Below, in pieces: positions 13,816-26,001 of a DNA stretch of 64,000 nt. The notes beneath the pieces were generated by a model, which was not told the origin of the DNA, searched no databases, and saw only the letters and a program-made list of their open reading frames with translations. The stretch is from Ectocarpus siliculosus. Lineage: Eukaryota > Sar > Phaeophyceae > Ectocarpales > Ectocarpaceae. The position numbers and the translations under genes were made by a program. Position 1 is the first letter of the stretch, and every line of letters starts with the position of its first letter. Location of the stretch: positions 1,532,828 through 1,596,827 of the forward strand of contig FN649745.1 in the NCBI GenBank assembly GCA_000310025.1. Direction: 5' to 3'.

Positions 13816-16800
13816 TCACCACCCCACCGCCCGGTTCAACACGACGCCACACTGTTCCCTCGCGAACGCCTCCCTCAAATGCACCAGCCGCTCCTGCAGA
13901 GCAACACCGCTAACCTCTTGCGACGCAACACCAGCAGCACCAGCTTCTACATCTTGTTGAGAAACATTCCGCTGCTGCTGACTCGCTTGCAGTTGTTGCT
14001 GTTGTGCTTGCAGGGAAGCTTCACAACGGGCACCGTCTCCTCCCCAAACCGCGGTGTTCATCGTCGCTATCGCTGCTGCTGCCGCTGCTGCTGCTTCTCC
14101 CGCTCCCACGTGCCCCGCTAATAACGCTACGCTGCCAGCTGCCTCGCCGCTACTAGCCAAACCGCTGCCATAACTAGCCTGACCGGCGGTACCGCCATCA
14201 ACACCAAACCCACCCACACCACCGGCACCGACAATTACGCCATCACAAGCAGCACCAGTAGCAGGCTGCTGCGCTCTGCCAATCCCCTCACTCCCAGCGA
14301 GCTGAACGGTCCCGCTCGTCTCCGTTGCCTCTACTGTTGCCGCCGCCGTCGCCGCCTGTGCCCGATTTCGACCATCCTCCTCCCCGCCACCTGTCGCGGC
14401 CATCTCCTCCCCAGTCCCAAAAATGGCAGCGTAGAATTCCGGCATGCCAGCGGCACCCCCTGCTGCCTCCCACTGGGTGGTGACCACGTACGCGGTGAGG
14501 GGATCTAGGCCGCTAACAAGCCGCGCCCAGTCCTGCGGGCGCTCGTGGGCTACTCTAGGGAGCTCCTTTCGTGCCGTGTCGAGATGAAGGTGTAGGCAGC
14601 GGCAAACACGGCCGGCAAGACAAGAGTTGGAAGTTATAAACAACACCGGAGAAACGTAAAATGGTCAGCATCTTGTTTCGCCAAGTCTACTACGCGCGTC
14701 AAGTGTCTCCATCTACATCGCCCAGCCGCGGGCTCGGTCAGCCCGGGCGCTTTTATAGCAAGGGAAATGTCAAAACGAAAATGGTATGATGCAGATTGCT
14801 TGAACCGAGCGGGTTTGTCCCGGTAGTCAAGCGCAACCTGCCGGAGAATAATGATGGTACTGTATTGTTACAGAGGCAAGGGTCGTAGCGACAAACGAAA
14901 AAGCGGGAGCCGGTTGACGCCGATGGACTTTGTTTTCTCCACAACTATCACTAACTTCTGCCCAATGACACAAGAACCGAAGATTTCTCAGTATTACAAT
15001 ACCATACTGCAACCAGCGTTTAGGTCCGCCGCGTCCGTTCTCTGTTCGTTGCCAATGTTTCCTTGCCACCCTTGCAGTTGAGGCTTTCCTCTCTCTTGTC
15101 ATCTTCGTTGGAATTTCTGTCCCGTTCTGACCTCCTTTCCGGTAAGGCACGACCGCCGTGCTCGATATTCCATGTCAACACGCGAAGCAACACTACCAAG
15201 ATGCATTCCTTCCAAGCGCAAATTCGCATGTGTGGCTAAATTTGCCCTCAATATCGTTCACCTCCTTCATACTGTCCGTCCCAATGGTTCTCAGGTACAA
15301 GTTGCGCTCTTCGACTGTGGAGGTTGGGCTGCGGAGGGGAGACCACTCACGCTCTACCGCCGCCGCAGCCGATGTGTCAGCGGCGGGCTTTGGCGCATGG
15401 TCGCCCGTCACGGTTGCCACCTCGATGTCGGCCGCGGCCATGATTGCTACAGGGTTCGGTTATGTATGCGCAGTCGCGCGAAGGATGTTAATGGTGTAGT
15501 CGATGTAAGGGGCCACGCACGTGATCGATCACTTGCCGCGAGGTTTCGACGAGAAGCGACGGCATGCTGTGCAGTGCCGCTTCAAAGCAACAGGAGCAGC
15601 GACAACAGCGGCAACGGCACCAACATCAACTGCGCCAACAACGAGAACACCAACCACGTTGAATGGCGGTGCTTCTGTAGTGCCCTTGACATCTACAATA
15701 CTGCTTTGCGGCGCGAAACGCGAAACTGATTAAGTGTACCGCGGCGCGGAAGACATTGCGCCAGCAATATTGGTGCGACGACATGCGAAGTGCGATTACC
15801 TCTTCTATCTTCGTCTCCAGCAGTAGCCTCGCGTAGCCGGTCGGCAAGAAGAGACTCGATTAGGCACCTCAGGTAGTAATTCCTCATATGTTTAGAGGGG
15901 CCTTCACACAGCGCCGGTCGCGCACCCTGTCGAAACAGAGACGGTGGAGGAGGAGAACGGACACAGCCCGGCGCGCAAATAAATACACCGCCGACAGTTC
16001 TCAGGGTCACCATCGAAATCACGTATGTGCCGAACCCGTCTACCTCTATTCGCAGCTCTGGCCTCTCCTTTGAACACCGCTGGTTGCAACAAAAACACGT
16101 AAGACCGGAGGTCACCCCTCACGCGTTTCTTTTTGGAGACTAAAAATCACGCATACAAATTTGTCGCGGCTGCTTCGATAAGTATCCTAGAACCACGCGC
16201 CTCGTGCCAAACTTCCACGACAATCACCTTGAACCAGACGTTGACGGCGACAGTGCCGCGAGACGAAAACACCTGGTGCCACCACCCCTCCGGAATGAAG
16301 ATCGCCTCTGGCATGTGGTGTGAACAGTGGAAAGAGTCATGAACGCGAGTACATGCACTTGGAGAAAACGACAGAGGTAATGAAGGGCGGTGACGGTCCC
16401 TCCAGCACCGGCCAAACTACTGTGTGTTTGCCTGCTAGGTATTGGGTGGGAACGGCGAAAGGTAGATGACCCTTATACATACCCTGCAACAGAGGAGGGC
16501 TCGTGCGGCGTAGATTGGGGGACGTGAAAAGCGAGCATGGCAACCGAGCGTCTGGGAGAAAGGTCTGGCATGACTAATCGGTCTCCCAGTTGGTTTGGCG
16601 GGTAACCTCGAAGACCCGTGTATGTTGATTGAAGTTAGGAAGCGCTTGTTTGTGCTACATCTCGCAAATCCGTGTTTGCCAGCGGTGTCCAAGTGCCGGT
16701 CGCCAGATGATACGACAATCAACGCGCAGGCGCCATTCTAGTCTCGGGCACATCAAGAAGACCCGGACTACCGCCTGTTGTTGGACGGGGGCCAGCCAGC

Positions 16801-19800
16801 AGCAAGAGAGGAAAATATAGTGTCTTTCAATACAACGTAATTGCACACGTATCATCTCTATATTCCGCTGGCATTCCGCACTACGCCCAGCTTATGCACC
16901 CACAAAAACGACTGCTTTTCTCAGATCAGGCCAAGGTGAATTTCGTTGCTGGCCTGCACCTTCGTTTACATACCCCCTTCGGCCACATCGGCGTATACGG
17001 CTCCCTTCCGCGCGGCCTCGTCGCCGTCGACAACTGCGGCCGTTTCGGCTGGCTGTAGCCCGGAGTGATTTGCGGACTCGGAGAACACCTGGAGTGAAAA
17101 AAGGCACAGTACGCACGACGACTTGTGTGTCATCCAGCCAACGTGTGAAAGGCCCAGCCAAAATCTTTGTAGGATACACATGTGTAAGTGACTGGCGTCC
17201 TGCGACGAGTCCAAGTCTTGATCTCTATGACCACTAGGTGATGTTATTGAGCCCCAACGATCGGTATCCGCCAAACGCAGACTCTAGTCGGACACAATTC
17301 TCTTTGAGCTCTCACTCCACACCACTTCGGCATCTGTTCTCTTGGTCCCGCAGCGATTTCTCATCGAAATAAACGACCAACCAATAAAGGGGGCCAAGCA
17401 GCCAATCACGTTACGTCCCCGGTTCCCCTAGAAACATCAAAATAGACGTTATTCCGAACGCCTGCACAACACTGAACGAAGGCAAAGACTGTTGACATGG
17501 CCAATTTACGCAAGTAAACGAGACCTCCCCTGTTCTCTCACATGGTGGGCATTCACGGCACCCTCTCCATCGTATTCTACTCTTGTAGGCTGACCCTCAT
17601 GTCTACGTAGGTGGCGCAGTATCACACACACACCCAGGCCTCCGTGAGCCGACCTATCGACGCCTTTTTCGGGATAACGCGGGGAGCACTTTGCTACCAT
17701 CGTATAGTTGGAAACATTTGTACAAACATCGTTAGTTAGAAACATCGTTCAGTTGGACAGCCGCATTTCTCGTTGCAAAGAAACCGGGCTCATATTTGCT
17801 TGGCGGGGTGAGAACTGCGTTACAACAAATTATCGAGTCTAACCTAAGCTTTGAACCATTAACCTTAGAACTGTCTCTCACTTGCGCATGTCTGGCCTGT
17901 ACCCCAGCAGAGCCGTCTCTACTCCACTCATGCCCTCCAGTTCTAGGCAACCGCTTAGTTCGATCCCTAAATCTGAATCAAGACTCTGACCAAGAAAAAA
18001 AGTTGGCTTCGCCTCTCACCGGCATGGCGTGAACACCGGCTGTCATATCCGGCGGCAGCAGAGCGACCCGCTTGCTCCCCTTGAGAACGAAGAGAAGGTT
18101 GTGGTTGGCGTCGTAGTGCAGGTTGGTCGTTGTCTCCATTGCCCCCATCCACAGGTTGATCTGGAGGAGGTCTTCCTTCGAGACACAAGAAGGCCTGGTG
18201 TTGGTTTGAATGGTACGGGTGCTTGTTGAGTTTTACCGTGCGCATTAGGAGTATCAAAAGAGACGACAAAGGAGAAAGACAACAGACGACCGGAGAGAGA
18301 GTGCAAAACATTCCAGAGGCGATTGGGTAGTGCACTCAGGTCTTCCGGTGTATCGTGAATACACTGAGAAAACCTCAGTGGCACCAACACGAAAAGAGAG
18401 ATTAGGAACACCAGAAACAGCTTCAATAACAACAAGAATGAGAGTCAACAGGGGCAAATACAAACACCCTCGAGGTTGATTCGGGTTCGTGCCTAGGGAA
18501 CCCACCAACCAAGAAGCACGCGCATATACGCGCAAGACTTGGTCTTCGTTTGATACCATGAGATGTCATTAGCGAGGTCTAGGATATTTTTCGGAATTTG
18601 TCCCTTAACACTCACGTGCGGAACTCGCCCGCGATGGCGCTAAGCACTTCCGGCTTCCCCTCCTCCCTCGAAACAACTGGACACTGGCACAAGTAGTAGT
18701 CCAACCCAACCTCCTGCGTACAGGTTTGTGTTAAGTAGGGCGGGGTGGGTTGAAGGCAACCCAACAGCGATGGTGATCGATGGATGTCAAAGCCGAAATA
18801 CCGGGAAGGAACATAAACTGTAGGGTCCGCAGGATGCGCGTCTTCATGGGGGGAGATAAGAGAGTGTCGCCATAGACGCTTCGCGCGTTGAGCTGCTCAC
18901 AGACTGAGGTGCTTGGTACCATTGACCTTCGTAGATGGCGGGCTCTGTTGCCATCTGCATAAACACAAGGGTGCGTGACGCGACCGAAGAATGACCCCAT
19001 ACGTCCTGTAAGCGCCCTCAGCGTGGTATCGCTGGATGGTTCCTGTCGACAACACTCTCACCGGCGGACTTCAGCCGCCAAGCCCCTACGCTGCCCGCAT
19101 CCAGCACAAGCATAAATGCCACCACCCTCGGGCAGTGGCTGCTCAGGCACCTCCAACCCTTAGACCATATTGCAGTTCAACGAGTACGTGGAAAGAAAGT
19201 CGCGCTGACGCTTTCTGCGCACGTGGAAGGGACTTCGAACTGATCTGAAGCAAATTCGTCTAAACCCCTAAACTCACGTCCGATGATGCCCAGTGCGGTT
19301 GTCCCAACTCTTGGGCCTCGGCTATCTCCACCATGTCCATGAGCTTCAGGTTCACTTGCTGCCGGCTGGCCTTGTCTCCACGAAACGAATCGCCTTTCTT
19401 GGTGCAGGAAATATCCACCCCTGCAGGAATGGTGTGAGGCAAGATGACCGCAGCTAAGGGACACGTCTTGGTGGTGCATGGCGTGACGCAGCCTGTTGAA
19501 TACTGATCAGGAGGATGACACACAAGACCGCAAACGGTGGCATCCGCGGGAAGAGGTGCCTCCCCAACCCCCTCCAGTCCCTCTCAGGTAAGCTTAGGTA
19601 CTCTAGATCTCAATAAGAGTCAGTGATTGAAGGAAAGAAGCGGACTCGGAAGAGCAGGTAACTCCATCCTCCCCTTGAGCAATGCTCATCCTAGAATATT
19701 TGAGGCTCTGTATATTGCCGGTTCTTGTAGGAATATCTACGGTCTCCTTTATATCTCCAGCTACAGTAATCCACTCACTCAGCTGGTCCAGGCCCCGGGC

Positions 19801-19992
19801 TGCCAAGACTGATTTGATTCCGGTGAAGGTGCTCCATCGCTGTGCCGCGTCTTTGTTGAGAACCTGGTGCGCCCAGTGCCCGGACATAAGAAGCGGGTGG
19901 TTCTGTGCCATCTTTGGGGCCATGTATGACATCACGCCTTCGGAGCCCACATCCCGCCAGCGCACGACACGAATGGTCTGTTGGGTCGCCAT
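13816..19992 (-). CDS. JmjC-domain Fe(II)/2-oxoglutarate oxygenase, plant JMJ31-like, 9 exons
   Basis: Minus-strand exons that keep frame: 19992-19779, 19420-19278, 18713-18616, 18194-18020, 17088-16974, 16307-16228, 15926-15800, 15446-15358, 14565-13816; 1,791 nt, about 596 residues. The cupin core is clear: INLWMGAMETTTNLHYD carries the HxD iron ligands, HNLLFVLKGSKRVALLPP follows, and AIFIPEGWWHQVF carries the distal His. MRNYYLRCLIESLLADRL and LDPLTAYVVTTQWE follow in the order I recall for plant JMJ31. An in-frame stop about 30 nt upstream supports the ATG at 19992. Introns 1 and 2 have GTGAGT donors. At the last intron frame favours the weaker GTAGAG donor over a nearby GTGAGT. The C-terminal exon adds a long Ala/Gly/Gln-rich low-complexity tract absent from typical homologues. 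The substrate (histone or another protein) cannot be inferred. It lies head to head with the YchJ-like gene and tail to tail with DNAI3. Confidence 0.85.
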
Positions 19993-20839
19993 ACAAGCAT
20001 GTGGTTTCTTGTCGACCGTCTACAAAACCTCGTTTTCTCCTTCGCCTGTCGATTGTTGGGCAGTGTACGCAGAGGCGCAGCGGTCCGACAAAGCTTGCGA
20101 ACATCATTACCGTGTTAAAAACAAGTACAAGCGGGAAGGGTATGGTGGCTTGGGAGTGGTGCAAGCTACTACTGCTGTAAAGTCGGTGTATCGGTACACA
20201 CATCACATCAACATCATAGCGAATTCACCGAACGCATCATACGAGCACACCCTTTTTGCGGCAGTGGGAGGATTATTTCTTGTAATTTAGAGAGAGAGAG
20301 AAAAGGTGCCCGCAGTGAGAGAGAGAGAAAACGTGCCCGCAGTTTGACCCGAATCGTGTGTGCATCACCCGAAGACAGAACAATCTTTATGTCTTCATCA
20401 GTGTGCCATGGTAACAGCTCCCTGCCACGCTGCCACGGCGTCGTTCGAGAAAACCGACCCTGCTGCCCTGCACTACGATGTTGAAGAGGGCCTATTTCTT
20501 TTCGTAGGCAAAAAAAACACGGATATAACTCAAAATACCTTCACCTTTACTGTGCCGCCCTCCTTTTTACCCTCGTCACGCCGCCACAGCTTGTGAGGGC
20601 ACCACTCCAGCGGCAGTGGGCGGCAGGGCGAGAGGGCAAGGAGCAGCAGAGGGGCAGGGGCAGGAACCAGGAACAACAAGCGAACCGCTTTGCGAAGCCT
20701 GTCGAACCATGGAACTCCCTTGGTTCTGTTTTCGGTGTCCTTCCCGCACAGCGCAGGCGACGTCCACGGCCGCGGCCCGCGGTCGGTCTCACCGTCGGTG
20801 CGTGATAGCCTTCGTACTTGCAGTCTCACACCTCATATC
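19993..20839. promoter_or_regulatory. Divergent spacer between JmjC and YchJ-like genes, with duplicated GA-rich segment
   Basis: About 850 bases between two divergent start codons. At about 20,288-20,343 a GA-repeat followed by GTGCCCGCAGT occurs twice in tandem. (GA)n tracts near promoters can bind GAGA-type factors in other eukaryotes, but no such role is shown here. No gene is seen in it. Confidence 0.35.
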
Positions 20840-23800
20840 ATGTCGTCGAGGTTCGCGCTTGGGGCTGTGTGGTTGCTTACTGGCGTGTGTGGTAGGGCTG
20901 CGGCCTTCGTTGTGTCTCCCGGTCTGCCTGCTGCCGCTGGAATGCAACCGCAACTGCACACCACGCAGCGGTGGCCTGGCCAAGGCCCATCAACTTCCAG
21001 GTGAGCGAGAGTGTGGTGCGACGAACAGGTACGGAAACAAGGCACCGCCGCCGCAGCCGATTTCATCCTTCTATTGCTGTGCGTGTGTCATGTGTGTCTT
21101 ATTGGTGTTTTGGCTGGGTGAACACAGCTGCTGTTCCACGGCGGTACCCTGCTGCTGTGAAACATGAACAACCTTTCGACGTGTACGTTCCAGCTCTCTG
21201 TCATCGCAATTGAATCGCTGTATGTAGGTACGAGTAGCTGCACTATCTCAGGTTCACATTATATTCAGTAGTAGAAGATCGTGGCGTGATGTAACATTGC
21301 TACATGATGCATGGTACTACTGAACTGCGGCTGTTGCAGACAGCAAGGACCTGTTCTACTGGCCAAGGGTTTCGGTGCCGACAAGAGCAGGAGCAAGCCG
21401 GCGTCCAAAAAGAACCAGGACAACAAGATGGCGAAGATAAAGACGAACAAAACCCCCGCCGCTTCTGCACCTTGCCCCTGCTTCTCCGGCAACCCGTACG
21501 GGGACTGCTGCAAGCCCTTCCACGACGGCGAGAAAAGCCCACAACCCGTACAGGTCATGAGGGCGCGGTACGCGGCGTACGCATGGTAAGAATCAGACCA
21601 CAACGAGTTGCATACGCCTGTCGAGGCGGCAACTGTTGTCAACCGTTTTATGAGGTCGGGCGTGGGGTCGGTTTTCCCTCGTTCGACCCCGAATTCAGTG
21701 TTGCTTTTGTGAGAGCAGTGTTGGCCGGTCATCGCCGCACCTCTTTGTGTGTGTATTTTCCAACCCCGGCTGTGGCAAGAAATTGTGTGTGTCGCAAACA
21801 GCTGCAGTAGCAACAACTGCTGTTTGCTGTTGCTACATACGATCATCCGAGCCTGCTGTGTTTTTTGCGCTGCTTTCGTTGTGCCCACGCAGTAACATGC
21901 CCCAGTTCATCATGAAGACCACACATCCCGACCACGAAGATTTTGCGAAGTCGGGCTGGCGAGATAGCATTCTCGTCTTTTGCAACAACTACAAGTGAGC
22001 ATGAGTTTAATCTCTGAGTAATGCTACCCGTAGGTGCCGAGGTTTGCCCGGACAGAGCCAAGCGCGTGCCTTCCCTCGCGCCTCTCTGCCTGCGTATCGG
22101 GCAACAATTATACTTCGTATAAATTTCGACTTCGCGGTCAACGAGGGAAACGTACGGCTGAACCCTTCTCGTGATAAAACCTATGGTAAGCACCGCGCGA
22201 GGAAAGGTGCGGCAGCTGAAATGAAGCAACGGTAGGTGTGGCCTTCTTCGTGTGATTCCGGCTGATACGTCAATGATGTTCACCGAAAGTCGTGTGGACG
22301 CGCGCCCGGATAGATGCACCGAACAACGCACACCGTTGTACTACAAGTACAACTCGGCGTTTTGCGGTACCGAAGGAATCACAGGTGGTTGCCGGTAATA
22401 ACGTACTGGTTTATACTGGCCAAATCTGATTGGTCTTGTATGGTACCGCTGAATACCCGCGTACTGCAAACCTTAGGTTAACTACAAAAACTATATAAGA
22501 ACGCGGTGAAAATACAAAGTTCCCATCAAGGTTGGTGTGCCTTCAGCTTTTTCTTGGCGAATACGCTTCCTTTTCTGTTATTATCTTCCGTAGCGAGGTA
22601 GGGCTTTGTGTGTGTGTCAGTGTATGTGCATGTCTTGGCTGAGTGGCCATCGTTTGCCGGTCCATGCTCGTTTCTTCCTCACTCATCGCCACGTTTGCAC
22701 GGTCGCCGTCGCCGCGCATTACGTACATACAGCAGTGGAACCATGACGGCGAGTACAGCGGTAGTAAGGCACGGTGACAAGAACCAATAGAACCGAACAA
22801 GGCGTCCCGGACCTCGTGTCACCATGCACAACGTTACTCGCCCGAAGTGGGGTTGTCCAGGAGTTGTCGCACCGCAGTGCGATACCTCTCATACGTGTGC
22901 AAAATTCGAGTTACGTCATACATGTCTTCCTTTTTTTGCCTCACCCTTGTGCTACATCTCCAACCTGTGCCATAGCTCGCAACCTTGCCGTATGGCATGA
23001 TTCATGCTCAGAAAACGTGCAGGACCGTTTCAGAACTTGCTGTCGTCGGTTCGTCGAAACGTTACTTTTTTTTTCATGCCGTGGGTGCGAGCAAGGGTTC
23101 GTGCACATGGTGGAGATCGAAAAAGAAGAACGGTCTAGGGCAGAATCAACGCTGTACGCAGTCAACATTTCATCTACGTAGGGAGGTAGGCTGTATATGC
23201 CATTGGAAGGCACACGAAATGTTTGCCGGATACGAGTATCTTATGGCCTCTCGGGGTACACCCCCATGAAGTTTCTCCTTCGTCAGCCCGCACATCTACA
23301 TAGGCACAAACAGCACTGACGTCCCCAAGAAAACTGCCGTTTTTCCCGTGGTGGTGTGCAACAGATTCACCGGTTTGGAAGTGGGCCAGCCGGAGGTAGA
23401 CCAAGACACGCCCGATAAGGTGTATGTGTACTTCACCGCCATGGTGAGACAACGAAAGCACACCGGCGCTATACAAGCACCATTCAGAGCGTGGCTTGCG
23501 TTTGACTTGGGGAGGTATGGGACTGGCCGTTCGGAATGGATCTCTTGTGCTGAACATTGCTTTGCAATGGTGGCGCACAAAAAGCGCCTGCTGTGCAGCT
23601 GTTTCGGTCCGTGGCACACAGCGATTGTAATTTTCACGATTATCACGTGTGTCCCTTGTTTTGATTCGCACACTCCTCTGTGCGTGCTGTCATTCCTTTG
23701 GTGTTGGGGTGTCTTGTCTGTTGGAATTAACAGATGGCGGGCGCGAAGGGGGGCGGTGCCGTTAGTTTCGACGAGAGGAGCGTCTTCCTGCTGACCGACG

Positions 23801-23922
23801 ACGGAGAGTGGCTCTACAGAGCCCCCGATGCCAACTACAAGGAGTCTGTCAACGTCATCAGCAAGCGAAAGTACAACGCCGCCGCGAAGACGGACAGGCC
23901 CAGCGGGTTCTCTGCACGATGA
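20840..23922 (+). CDS. Plastid-targeted YchJ/UPF0225 family protein with SEC-C zinc motif, 5 exons
   Basis: Exons 20840-21000, 21340-21585, 21893-21994, 23365-23443 and 23734-23922 join in frame: 777 nt, 258 residues. Residues 1-21 form a signal peptide, followed at once by GRAAAFVVSP. This resembles the ASAFAP motif at the signal/transit boundary of plastid proteins in heterokont algae, so import into the secondary plastid is likely. The mature part has a SEC-C-type cysteine motif CPCFSGNPYGDCCKPF (zinc binding in the family), VMRARYAAYA, TTHP, FTGLEV and DDGEWLYRAPD, the order seen in bacterial YchJ proteins. Donors are GTGAGC, GTAAGA, GTGAGC and GTGAGA. The molecular function of YchJ is unknown; SEC-C modules are linked to protein binding in SecA. 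The family call is firm, and targeting is inferred from sequence. Confidence 0.85.
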
Positions 23923-25293
23923 GGGAAATTAATGCAGGCGTCTCCCTTCTCGTTTGTGTAGCTGCTGTGTTGTTGAGTGCTCCTTGGTTGCATTTCTCGT
24001 TTCATCAGGTAGATGCATGTTGATGGACCCCGTCCTCCTCGTTCCGTGGGAACAAAAGCGCGTGGCGCTACGGTAGCTAGCTTCAAGAGCGGGCGTGTCC
24101 CACGGTTGCGGAGTAAATTTATGAACAAGCGGAAGCGAAGCGGTTGTTTCCTAACGGTCATAGTCTAAATTTGTGGCCAAACGGCTTGTCTTTAACCATT
24201 TCCGTCGGAAAGTGAGAGCAGGAGGAAGTGAGGTGCGCTTGCCACTGCTGTGGTTTTGGTTCGGGTGTGCCCGTTTGATGGACGATTTAGCTTGTTACCG
24301 CCGGAACGGCAGGCCGAAGCGCGACCAACACGGGGCTGAACGTCTGGGAATAGCTGACCAGCGCGTAATTTTTGCATGTACAACGAAATCCACACCAAGG
24401 ACCGAGCGGTATACGTGAAATATACAACTGCAAACACACCGACTGTCTCCTCAAATCATGATAACCAAGTCGATACTTCTGGGCGGACTCCGTGCATACC
24501 ACCCTAAACCTGTACAAAGGAGGTCTCGGGATTATGCCCAGCAATTTCACCGGCGCAATACAGGGTCATCGGCGCTATTGAGCCCCCCCCAAAATAGGTA
24601 TTATAGCACATGGAAACTACTGTACACACACTGCAGCTGACTGGCCACGATCCGGCGTGCCATGCGCGAGTTCTTTTTCTCAAACCATATTGAAATAATT
24701 CAATGCGACAAGTTTCGTGGGCGGCATCACTTTTCTGCCCCCAATGGGAGTGTGTTCGCCTGACGACAAGCGTGGGTGCCACATAGCCTTGTGGATGAAA
24801 AGAATAACATCCGTTCAACATGGTGCCCGTATAGGCCTGCTCCGCTGGGTAGGACACCCTCACATTCTCTCAGATCGCCCCCCGCAGGTTGACCAGCAGG
24901 TGAAAACGTTGCCTAGTCAACGAATCGACTCTCTTCGTAATGCAATCTGACATTCTAGGGCCATGCACTGCGTCCGTAGGGTCTCTGTATAACATTGATT
25001 AGTTGATTTCGGCAAGATGCAGACACTGGGCTCTCAACAGCGCACCGGCAGGTGCCATCGGATAGTACACAATGCACAATACATGTTGAGCGACAACGGT
25101 AGACACGTGGAACCATACATGAGAGCCAACACCTACACCACCGCGGGGACATCGAAATATTTGATCAAACGCCCACCCACGCTCCCTTTAAACATACCAC
25201 GTAATAAACCGAACGAACACCAACTACATATCTACTATAAGGCAGCCAACTAAGTTTTGAACCGGATTGTCTGCGTAAAACCACAACTAAACT
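23923..25293. other. Spacer without recognised gene
   Basis: Between the tail-to-tail YchJ-like and GPI-protein genes. Short frames occur on both strands, but none shows family motifs, splice-site support or biased codon use. It presumably includes the two 3' UTRs. Confidence 0.5.
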
Positions 25294-26001
25294 TTACAGA
25301 AGCACATTAAACAAGGGGGCTGCACTGAGAAAAGCGAGCCCCAGAGCATACGTGAGCATGGCGCTCGGAGACGATCTTCCGGCATCGGAGGTCCCGCCCG
25401 TGTTGGCAGAGCTATCTAAATTATCGTCGTCGTTGGCCATGGCGCCATCGTCGGTCGCCGTCCCGTTGTAATTGCCGACACCCCCATCGTCAGTGGCCGT
25501 CACGTCGTCGTCAGTCGCCGCCGCGTTGGAATTGCCGACACCACCATCGTCAGTCACCGTCGCGTCGTCATTGCCTACCGCGTCATCGTCAACTACAACT
25601 CCGCCATCGCTTCCGAAATTGCATGTCAAGGTGGAACATTCTCCGCCTTCCCCATGGCTGGACACATAATTAGCTAGGCATATATAATATTCAACGAAAG
25701 CGCTGTTTCCCATACAGTCGTTGGCGGAATATGAGTCTTGGCAGCAGGCGACCCTTGAATACAAGTCGCACATGTCCCAATCACCAGGCTCAAAACTTGC
25801 AGAGCATTCCACAACCTCATCCGTGTAACCGATGTAGTCTGTCAAGCATTCCTCGCACTCCGAGTCAAAGATGCAAGCCAAAGATTCGTCACTGCACACG
25901 CCAGAGGTCAAAGAAGAGGTTGCGCCAGCGTGTTGCAGCAAAATCGAAGCGGTGGCGAGGAGGACAAAGCTTGACCGAAGTTTCAGCGCCTTGGTGGACA
26001 T
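25294..26001 (-). CDS. Secreted Cys-rich protein, probably GPI-anchored, single exon
   Basis: A 235-residue uninterrupted frame. Residues 1-28 form a signal peptide (basic n-region, hydrophobic FVLLATASILL, AGA cleavage region). Residues about 35-130 hold 12 cysteines (ACIFDSECEECL, VACCQ and others), compatible with six disulphides. Residues about 135-205 are an acidic spacer built from degenerate TDDGGVGN-like units. The last 20 or so residues (LTYALGLAFLSAAPLFNVLL) are a hydrophobic tail after small residues, typical of a GPI-attachment signal. This points to a cell-surface or wall protein. I do not recognise the cysteine domain. All required parts lie in one exon, and the start is the first ATG before the signal peptide. 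Confidence 0.8.
   Translation of the reverse strand: MSTKALKLRSSFVLLATASILLQHAGATSSLTSGVCSDESLACIFDSECEECLTDYIGYTDEVVECSASFEPGDWDMCDLYSRVACCQDSYSANDCMGNSAFVEYYICLANYVSSHGEGGECSTLTCNFGSDGGVVVDDDAVGNDDATVTDDGGVGNSNAAATDDDVTATDDGGVGNYNGTATDDGAMANDDDNLDSSANTGGTSDAGRSSPSAMLTYALGLAFLSAAPLFNVLL

Noticed and set aside
21265-21888. 207-codon minus-strand frame
   Set aside because: Antisense shadow of YchJ-like exon 2 and its introns; no motif.
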